DNA from: Morella rubra | Taxonomy: Eukaryota > Streptophyta > Magnoliopsida > Fagales > Myricaceae | Assembly: GCA_003952965.2 (NCBI GenBank) | Contig: CM025851.1 | Span: 28,236,936 to 28,300,935, forward strand | Direction of reading: 5' to 3' | DNA: 64,000 bases | Part shown: piece after piece, positions 55,163 through 64,000 of the stretch | Position numbering within the stretch: position 1 is the first letter of the stretch | Layout of the letters: every line of letters begins with the position of its first letter | The notes under the pieces: generated by a model | The model's input: only the letters and a program-made list of their open reading frames with translations | Database searches by the model: none | What the model was told of the DNA's origin: nothing | Program-made: the position numbers and the translations under genes

Positions 55163-57635
55163 TCAAGAAATTGCTACAGCATTCCTCTCCTCATGAGGCC
55201 CATATATGGTGTCTGATACTTTTGATGGAGGCCAATAACGAAACACCGATCTACCTACAATGTTTTCGACAGGAAGCGGACCCCTGATGACAAGGTAAAC
55301 AAACCAACGTGTAAGTATGTATATCAAAAATTGAAAAGCTTACCAATGGACCAACATCAATGAAATTATGTTACTCTCCATACGTTCTATATATAAATTC
55401 TTGAAGGACTAGATGTTAACATAATAATGATTGGAATATTTGTAGAAGCCACGCTCTGAAAAATGTTTCTTTCCTTTCCCACCTAATTCAACACATCCTG
55501 AAATGAAAAAACATCAGCAACAAAAAGTTCCAAAAATTACCAATTATGAGAGTCAAAACTGTTGTTGCGATTGTCTCCCATCACAAAGACATAACCTTCA
55601 GGAACAAGCTGCAAAATCAAGCAGAAGAGGGCACAAGACTTTATTATAAATGCAGTCAATGCTTCAATAACTTTAACAAATTAACAAAGGGAAAAGAAAT
55701 CAAAGATAAGCACATTGCATTACCATTGGTTCCATTTCATAAGCAAGTGGCTCTAAAATGAAATCCTCATCTTGAACCACATCATTCACATATAATTTCC
55801 CATCACGAACCTATCACAGGAAATGCCAAGCAAGATCCAAGATGTTAGAGATAAAGGTACAGAAATTTCTAAATAAAGAAGTAGCAGAAGAGATACAAGA
55901 TTAAAAAAAAAAAAACCTTCTTGCACATAAAAAAATTTGAAAACCAGGAGAAGGGAACAACTAAGAACTTAAGACAAAAATAAACATTAGATACAGATAA
56001 ATTCTTACTTCAACATAGTCTCCAGCCTTTGCTACAATTCTTTTTATGAAAACCTCTCCTGAACCAAAACCAACTTCCTACAACACGCAAACAGATTCAC
56101 AAGATCAGAAATTCCCATTCAAATGGAAAGCAAATGTCTTGAATTAAGGAATCTTAAAGTGGTTTCCACGTCATACCTGTAAGATTGGAGGTGCCTTAAA
56201 AATTACTATATCTGAAACCTCAGGCTTCCTGAAAAAGTATGAAACCTGGAGCATGGGAAAAAAACACATTATATCAGTTAGTGTCCAAGAAAGAGAAGAA
56301 AATAAGAGCAATGCCTAACTCCTTTATCTCTATTTATGTAACCCATTGCATATATTTTATCAATCAGACTGTGCATCCACAACCAAATCAAACACCTTTC
56401 TCTACAAATTAACATTCTAGGTACCATGTCACAAACTACAAATTATGCAGAATCCTTGCAAATCCACTGACTACCTAAAGTCAATAGACCAAACTTTTTC
56501 AACACTTATTCAACTGCGATATACCATAAGAACCTTGCAGCAAATCAAATAGAAACTCGAAGCAAATCTGTCAGATTATTGTTAGTTTGTACCATGGAGA
56601 CTGTTAAATAATTCAACTAACACAATCTGATGATAAGCTACTCCCTGATCAAGAAATACACTCTGACATTAAGCTACTCACAGTGACTTTAAACTGTGAC
56701 AAAACCTAGGAAGTAAACAAAATATTGTCGCAGTTAAAAAAGAACAAACTCCCTCATTTGATTAAGGTAAATTCTTCAAGATAGGCTTATGACCACAATC
56801 AGCAAGAAAAATTCGACCTTATCCATATATTTCTTATCAGACTAGGATTCTTTCTCATGTTATCCTCCAAATTGATTCTAGCCCCGAAGAGTTGTACACG
56901 AATATTCATTGTGAAATTAGAGATTTCAGCTACACGTACCTTCTCGGCTAAAATGCGGTCTCCCACATCCAGCGTGGGGTACATAGAAGACGACGGAATA
57001 GACCGAGGCTCCGCCAAGAACGATCGGAACAGAATACTAACAGTCAAAGCCGTGAACACAGCCTTGACATCCTCCGAACAGAAACCCAATATCCTCGATA
57101 CCAAACCGCTCTTCTCCATGGCCTTGTGGCTGAGCGCTGAAGTCTCACTCTCCATAACCTCACAACACTGTGTTCCACCCTTGTCCACAAGCCCACTCGC
57201 CGATTCGCTATTACAAGGAAGCCACTTCGATCCCTGTAGGAAGGGCAAAATCGACGAGGCCTTAATCGGCGAAATACCAAAAACGCCCAGTGCCGCGGTA
57301 GACGAACCCGACGCACAGGCCGTTGACTTCATCATGGAGATCAAACCCAGAATAATCGGACTTTTGCAATTATCGCCGAGAATTTCCCCGACGAGAGTGG
57401 CGCACAAAGAAGCTGAATTCTTGGCGCAGCTAGCCGGTTTCGGCCGGCGGATATCGGATCGATAATTCCGCACGATGTTGGAGGGGTCTAGCTCGGACTT
57501 CTGGTTTGGACCGAATATCCGAGACCGTACCCAACACTCCTGAACGGCGCGGCAATTTCCCACCCGAATGCCAGCGGAGGAGGCTAGGTTTTGGGCAACA
57601 TAGCCGGAGAAGCTGACGGTAACCCTGAGAGCCAT
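55163..57635 (-). CDS. TPP: Thylakoidal processing peptidase (plastid type I signal peptidase), 369 aa, six exons
   Basis: Minus strand exons 57635-56940, 56245-56177, 56077-56009, 55810-55724, 55608-55541 and 55283-55163; all are GT-AG with consistent phases, ending TGA. It removes thylakoid-transfer signals from lumenal proteins, and in the TPP/Plsp group acts at the thylakoid and envelope. It begins [20 protein letters not shown], a likely plastid transit peptide with a long Ser-rich N-terminal region. The hydrophobic anchor is around [13 protein letters not shown] (about 195-207). Catalytic Ser is in [20 protein letters not shown] (S217); catalytic Lys is in [13 protein letters not shown] (K267). 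Box E is [20 protein letters not shown]. The C-terminus is [18 protein letters not shown] then AVAIS. Length is close to the 340-367 aa of Arabidopsis homologues as I recall. ATG 57635 was chosen because it matches the family MA-x-R start; an upstream in-frame ATG would add 20 residues unlike the family. Antisense frames are shadows. Confidence 0.95.
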
Positions 57636-57639
57636 ATCT

Positions 57640-60600
57640 GCGATCTTGATTAACAAAATGAAGATTTGGTACAGTGTGCTTTCGGTGACTAGCAAATTGG
57701 ATGTGGGAAACCCTACAATACGAGAGATGCCATTTCCGCAGAAGACAGCAGCGAATCGGAGACGGGAGGGTGGAATTGGACGGTGAAGCTACAGCAGAAA
57801 AGGAGTGGACGCTATCGGGAAGTGGCAAATCGAAAGCTTTTTAGGATTTCTGTGAGAGATGGAAGCGTAGAGGTCGGAGGTCCTGAGGATCGACCGAGCG
57901 AGACTCAGGAGCCTTACGTATTGGAGCGCAAAGAAAATTCAGCAACGGCGAGAGTAGAGGGAGTATCGGTTTAATAGACCGCGGCTATGTCCTAACCCTG
58001 AAAAGTGGACTCGCTATGCTTCTTATTTACGATTCTGCCAGTGTTTCCCTGAAACCCCGCAGGTCAAACTTTCTTACGAAATAGACAAGCGCGGTACTTC
58101 AGGAATCTATGACTAAATATTTTGTTTCTCCACTCTAAAAGGAAAAAAAAAAGATATAATTATTTTCTTTTATTTTTTTTTCCACATTTCTTTAATAGTC
58201 TAACAAGAGTAAAATAAAAAGGTAGCCTTTTTGTTTTCATCTTTTTTTTCTTTCTTTAAAATCATGTAGACCGAGTTAAAAAATAATTGAGAAATTTTTT
58301 TTCCAAAATATTGTTCATGATGCAAATAACAGATTTAGATTTTTTAATTTCCAAAATTAATACTTTGAATAGACTGAATTTTTACATCAGTTAAAAAAAA
58401 TGCTGCTTTTCTTATTAAAGATTTCATAATTTGTGAAAGAAAAAGCTGATACAAATCTAGTGAAGGTGTAATGAATAATATTAAATTAAATGCTAAGAAC
58501 AAATGATAAACCAACCTCTAAAGTTAGATGTAACTAAACCTAAATGAATCCTAATATTATCCTATTTTATGGCCTTCTAAAATTGATAAGGTGAACTTTA
58601 ATTACTTGAAAATAGATTGTGGGAGACTAATACAATTATCCGTGCTGCTAACAAAGTCTTAAAGTATTACAGATGGATGAGAGTCCAATAGTAAGAAGCA
58701 TCATTATTTTATGGTTTAATAAGTAAATAGGAGATTTATTATTCTCGCGATTTTTATTTTTTTTAAAAGAGTGGAAGGGAGCATCTCTTTTAACGTGATC
58801 CTAACAACTCTTCGAGTTCAACTGTAACTATTAATATAAAGGTTAAACGTCTCTACAACCTTATAAAAATTAATTCTGATTTAATTTTTATAAAAATAAA
58901 ATAAATACAAAGTTTGTGTGACTAATCCACAACTTTCGCCGGGGGCAATCCGAGGAGAGGCCAGTTCGCCAATTTTTATATACTTGTCGAATTTTTTTGG
59001 TAATTCTCTCGGGAATATGCGAATCTTGAACAGACGAAGCAGCCAAAGGGTCCACAAAAGAAGCACGGAGGACTATTTCGACATTGAACAATCAGTACAG
59101 ATGGCGAAAAGACATTTGGTCCACACTCGAAATTTGTTGCAAGATCGAGGGTATTAAAGCCTACAGCCTTTAATATTGTTTCGGTCAACCTAGAACAGCA
59201 AATGCCTTTCAGCCTCACGTTCCTTGGACTTTCCTCTTTCTCCTCCAACCAACATGGAAACTGCAGGCTATCGAAAAGACCGGATTAGTCTTCATTCATA
59301 CCTGTGCAAAAAAAGGAAAAACACAAAATACAGTGACCTTTTTTTATTAGGCGTTGAATGACGGAAGCGCATACCTCAGCCACATAAAAGTTCGTTGAAT
59401 GGTACGGATGCAGAAAAGTTTGAACTCAAATATAATATAACATAAAAAAATTTATTTTTTAATCCCTCAAATTTTATATTATTTTTATAATAAATTATGA
59501 AATTTTATGCCGACCCACCTGCAACAAAAAGTTTATTTATTCTAAGCAAAAATCTAAATCAGTCACTCATGTAATACCCTCACTTATTAAATAAATTATG
59601 CCGGTCACATTTAAAACCATGTCACCTATTATCTACCAGCGTTCAACAAAACATTATCATTTTAAATTATCCAACTCAAGCTCATCCGTATATTGCTTAT
59701 TTTTTTACTTATAAGATATGTGGGTATTACGTGGGCAACTACAATGGACTTTTGTTGGGATGGAGATTAGAATTTAAGAACTTAAAATTTAAGGACTAAA
59801 ATTTTTAATTTTTAAATCTAAGGACCTATAATAAAAATAGAATAAAACTCAAGGATTAAAATTTAAAATTTTAAAACTGAGTGACCTAATAGCAAAACCA
59901 TGTAAAACTTACTAAGCAAAAATGATTTTTTTTCTCTAATATAATATGTGGGTTAGTTAAAACTTTCCAAAAAAAAATGCAAATTCTGGAAGTGTATGGG
60001 AGACGATGAACTTGGAAAGTTACCTTGAAGTGATTGGGCTGTCCCTTTCTCAATGAGGAGGCGTTGTCTAGGCTTTTTTGACCGGTTCCTGCCCTCGTGA
60101 GGGTGGTTAATGACCCGATTGTTTTGATTTTGGGTTATTAACTTATTTGGTTCTAGTTTTTGGGCGCTTTTCAAAAGAGTAGGACAGTAAATTTTATTAA
60201 AAATTTTAATAGAATGCCGCATCACATTCAATAGAAAAAAGGATACGTGTACATTTCAGAACTCACCTCATTTACAAAATGTCACGCCATTTGAATAAGT
60301 TTAAAAATTATAAAACAGTTAAAAAGTTAATAGAAAAATATAAAGAAATAATTCAAAAAAATAAACTTAATAGTTAAAAAATAATAATAATAATAATAAT
60401 AAAAGAACCAACATGAAAAATATTTTCAAAAAGTCAAAGATAGAAAAAAGTAATTAAAAAAAATCAAACTAAACAGAATAAAATTTAAAAAAAAAAAAAA
60501 CAGAAAAAACAAAAACAAATTCAATATTGGTTCCGCGTAGAAGATTCTTGAAACACCATTTTGAAGAACGCATAGATGTAGCCTGTAATAATAGAGATAA

Positions 60601-60830
60601 ATATTAGAAGGTGAAAAGCACCAAACTATATATATAGGGTTATGACTTTAAATGAATACGCATTGTTTATTATAATATTTTATTTCTGAATGCCACTTTT
60701 GAAAATTTATTTTTTTACTAACCCTAAAAAATATTATTATTTTCTTTGTCTTTTATACTATGACTTTCAATATGTTTTTCAACGTTTTCTTGAGATTAGG
60801 ATAACTCTTTGACATTTTTTTTTGGCCTAA
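57640..60830. other. Intergenic DNA upstream of TPP
   Basis: AT-rich, with an (AAT)n run at 60379-60400 and poly-A stretches near 60487. Reading frames at 58881-59248 on both strands overlap one another and match no family. No gene recognised. Confidence 0.5.
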
Positions 60831-61500
60831 TTGTCTTTCACATCCCTGTTGTATTCAACTTTTGCAAAATCATTCATGGGGTAATGATTTCAATTGTATG
60901 ATCCTTGTGGTATGCGATTAAAGCAAATCAGTCCCTCAGACCATTTTCCTGTGGGTACTCAACGGAATCAAGCCTACGTGTCATTTTATCGCTGGATCAT
61001 TATGCCACGGTAGGAAAAAAAAATCATACAAAATGCCTTGTCATCATAGCAAGACACGTTGGTTTATATAAAAAGAAACAAAAAAAAAAAACCGAATGTG
61101 AAACTTATACCCCTGTTGGTTTCAAAAAAAAAAAAAGTAGATGTTGAAATTACTTTTACATTGCATCTATTGGTTTCAAACAAAAAACAGACTGTTGATT
61201 TTACTTTATCCCCCGCACAATTTCTCCCCTAATTTACCCCAGTAAACCTTAACCTAACTCCACTTTACCCATTCACATTTGAACTTCTGTTGAAGATGCT
61301 CTCCGTCGAAACTTTGCTCACCCATGCTCCCTACATTTCCGTTGATGTTTATCATCCTTTAAACCAATCTACTTAACCTGGTACACGATCGGAAGCCAAG
61401 AATCAGTGCTGCGAGAAGACTACCTGCGAGAAGAACTTAACCCACGCGTAGAAGAACTGTCCGTTTGAGGGATCTCCTTCAGAGTCTTCACATTTAACAA

Positions 61501-63360
61501 GGTGAGTTGCTTTCAGTTTAATAGTAGTGAGTAGCTCCCTTTTAAAGACTATGAACTTGTAAAAAGGAAGATTCGAATGAAAATGGTCCCCACTTAGTCA
61601 TGTGTTGTTACTATTGTCCAGGCTACTTTTGTTTTGTTGTTGTGTGAACTTTAGGTTGTTTGTCGAGTGGAGTCATTATATTATTAATAAGTGGACCCGA
61701 AGGATGATTTGTGTAATGTTTACAGAGGCCATCATTTTAGAAAGGCCATTATTTTAGGTATTTTTTGTTGGTTGAGTGGGGCTAGAAGACAATAGTTGGT
61801 TTTGTTGAATATAAAACTAACAGTAGCATCAATCTTCATGAATTGTTAATTAAAGAAACTATGATATAACCTACTACTACTACTACTATTGATAATAAGC
61901 TTTTTATATTACTATATGGTTTTGTCATTTACATGGTGACCATCATTTACATGTCAGATGTAGTTTAAAAAAAAAAAAAAGGCAATATTGAATGTGCTTG
62001 CTATATTTTTGAGTTAGCTTTTTGTGAAGTTCGAGCATAACAGGCCGCAAGTAGGGACATAGTGGCAATATGATGAAACGGATAAAAACTTTGCATGTGT
62101 TCTCTATCGTAAAACTCTCGCTTCTAAAACATTCGGTTGCCTGAAGAATTGAAAATAGATATAATTATATATTGAAAGCAATTAAAAATTAATTTGGACA
62201 GAAAATACTTTGAAGCTAAATTTTGCAGCTGGTCTACAATGGCTTTTGTGAATTGTCATGCTAGAGATGCAGTTTGGGTAGAATCTATCCTCTGCTTGAA
62301 AACATGCTATGGCTAAATATTATGAAAAGGGAAATATATAAATTGTTGATCCACCTTGAATCTAATTCCTAAGTGACCATGGTTGGTTTTGAGGTGCAAC
62401 ATGACAGATCAGGATGTCAAAAATCGGATCCAAATGGACAGAAAGAGTTTGGTTAGTGATGAATATGGTCCTGATGTTCCATTATAATGTAAAAGTTTGG
62501 AGTGTGACTTTGATTCATAGATTGTTCACACTCCCCTAAGACTGTCTGGAAAAGGAAAATATAAGTCTTTTCCTTTAATTTCCATGTCTATTTGTAGCAG
62601 GAAAGGTGTGGTCCTCTCCCTAAATTTTTTTCTGTACGAAAATTTTTCCTTCTACTTGCGTCCTGCATTTGTACGAAGATTTTGCATCGCACCATGGGGA
62701 AGGCTCAAACTCCTTTCTTACAATCTTTTTAACAAAACTTGTTACAGGTTGTAAATATTTGAATGTCATTCCTCTCAATTCTCACTTTCCTTCAAGTCAC
62801 TTTTCTCTAGAAACCCTTGCCTAGAATACTTTGGTGCTGATAAAATGCAGAATAAATGGATATTGGGAACTGCTTTGGGTGCATTCTCACTTAATACTTG
62901 CAATTGATTTTACTCAAATTCAAAGGAAAGCATAGTTGTGCATTTGTTCTGCATGATCAGTTATTCTTTTGAAAGTTATTATTGCTCTTACCTTTATTTG
63001 CCTATTATGTTGCTAATAATACTTCAATTCTAATTTAGTTACTTTAGCAAAGAGGTCTGTGTTTTTTGTAGTTGTGTAGTGTTGTGGAAATAGGAATTTA
63101 GCCATTATGAATATTTGTACTTCTGAACAGGATGTATTTTTATCAGATACTTTTGGGTACTGATATATTGCACTTGAATTATCTGGTAAAATTAATTTGG
63201 ACAGTAAATACTTCCCAATTAATTTTCACTTGGTAATTTATCTTACCAAAACTTACACTTTCTCCTTAAAGCTCCAAAAGGATTTCTATCAACACTCAAA
63301 TTAATGCTTTCCTTGATTGGGATTATGTCTTCTAAATTGTTTTCATTATCTTTCTTGCAG
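61501..63360 (+). other. Putative 5'UTR intron of the MULE transposase gene
   Basis: GTGAGTTGC at 61501 and a pyrimidine tract with TTTCTTGCAG ending at 63360 fit plant splice sites. The stretch contains no other gene. It has a short (CTA)n at about 61873-61887. Confidence 0.45.
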
Positions 63361-63365
63361 GCAAT

Positions 63366-63944
63366 ATGGTACACCTTTACATACACGCTGGTGGGTATAT
63401 AAGTGAACGACAAAAAGGGTACATTGGGGGAGAAGTGAAATATGTTTGTAATGAGGATCCAAATTGTATTTCTGCGGTGGTAATGCTGAAGCTTATTCAA
63501 GAGATGTTTGGGCATACAGATGTCACTCGGTTTGGATGTACACTAGAATGCATTGACTTTGAGGATAGACTTGATTACTTGCAAACAGATGAGGACTACA
63601 TTAGACTCATTAACAAAATTAAGTCCCGTAAGAAAAAAACTCGGTTCCAAACATTGCATCTGTTTTGCGAGCATGGAAGCAAGCGGTCTACCATATTGCA
63701 AGCTGATAGGGTAGATCACGTTGATCCGAATGAAAAGCCACATGTGGAGGTGAATGAAGAGCCTCATATTGAGAATGATGCGGGTCTTCTAGAAGGGAAT
63801 GACAACTTTTTGAATCACGATGTTGGATTGGTTGACAACCAAATTTTTAGTCATTCATTGGATGATGTTGATGAGTATGAAGATGAAGATGAAGAGTCTG
63901 ATGCAAATGGAGAAGAAGATGGTTTCGATGAGGAGCAAAAGTAG
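63366..63944 (+). pseudogene. MULE transposase N-terminal region with PB1-like domain, in-frame TAG
   Basis: ATG at 63366, five bases after a splice acceptor. The start MVHLYIHAGGYISERQKGYI-GGEV resembles the PB1-like domain at the N-terminus of many plant MULE transposases (strand, glycine loop, then YVGGEV-type strand). The end of that domain is near residue 95. An acidic linker follows (DDVDEYEDEDEESDANGEE), as is typical before the transposase core. Residue 193 is TAG, and the frame continues open after it (LSDDCDMDLDEPELYPNPF to the window end). The composition stays the same, so this is probably an inactivating nonsense mutation rather than a true end. The core (DDE) and zinc finger lie outside the window. 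Confidence 0.7.
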
Positions 63945-64000
63945 TTATCTGATGATTGTGACATGGATTTGGATGAGCCTGAGTTGTATCCTAATCCTTT

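Larger units (their letters stand above)
60834..63998 (+). mobile_element. MULE-type element, left part (cut by the window end)
   Basis: The likely left edge is at GGCCTAATTGTCTTTCACATCCCTG (60834), the kind of phrase that opens long plant MULE inverted repeats. A probable 5'UTR exon ends at 61500 (AACAAG|GTGAGTTGC), and an intron runs to 63360 (TTTCTTGCAG). The transposase gene then begins. The right end lies beyond the window, so TIR and 9-bp duplication cannot be verified. Confidence 0.5.

Noticed and set aside
56857-57465. Plus-strand frame of 202 codons
   Set aside because: Antisense to exon 1 of the thylakoidal processing peptidase, whose spliced frame is complete and family-like.
58881-59248. 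Overlapping frames on both strands
   Set aside because: No family resemblance, mutually contradictory frames, no splice context.

Overview
The window is nuclear DNA of a flowering plant, most likely a eudicot: genes are split by short AT-rich GT/AG introns, encode plant proteins (an NRT1/PTR transporter, a plastid thylakoidal processing peptidase), and sit among Ty1/copia, CACTA, hAT-like, MULE and MITE/SINE elements. I cannot name the species. There are no bacterial operons, rRNA or convincing tRNA genes.

Layout. 1-10 kb: intergenic DNA with MITEs (a foldback at 1615-2075, a Tourist-like element at 2311-2507), a mitochondrial-carrier pseudogene (about 3250-3590), an hAT-like element (3946-5977) split by a copia solo LTR (4185-5520), and a short SINE with a 13-bp target duplication. 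10-13.3 kb: a fragment of a chloroplast trigger-factor gene, the 3' end of a minus-strand copia element (LTR, PPT, RNase H/RT), and a fragment of a retroelement accessory ORF. 13.6-24.9 kb: a large decayed copia element with a rearranged 5' LTR, gag, pol, an internal tandem duplication, an extra ORF downstream of pol and a complete 3' LTR. 25-29 kb: intergenic DNA with another foldback MITE and a CACTA terminus.

29.5-48 kb: two tandem NPF (NRT1/PTR) genes in the same orientation with the same six-exon structure. The first (29556-33285) carries frameshifts and is probably a pseudogene; the second (45188-47989) is intact and encodes 577 aa. A full-length CACTA transposon (36024-43918, AGT target duplication) sits between them. 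Both NPF genes appear to use a first coding exon consisting only of ATG.

48.5-57.7 kb: two minus-strand single-copy genes, a two-TM conserved protein of unknown function (398 aa, three exons) and an intact six-exon thylakoidal processing peptidase (369 aa). Between them a 2.2-kb block containing the first two exons and promoter of the membrane-protein gene is tandemly duplicated; the second copy differs mostly by microdeletions clustered in its gene-bearing part. 57.7-64 kb: intergenic DNA and the start of a MULE-type transposase gene with a 5'UTR intron and an in-frame TAG, cut by the window edge.

Single-base frameshifts are frequent in the transposons and the first NPF copy, while three host genes read through perfectly across all splice junctions. 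This argues that most breaks are real decay, although homopolymer indels from assembly cannot be excluded.
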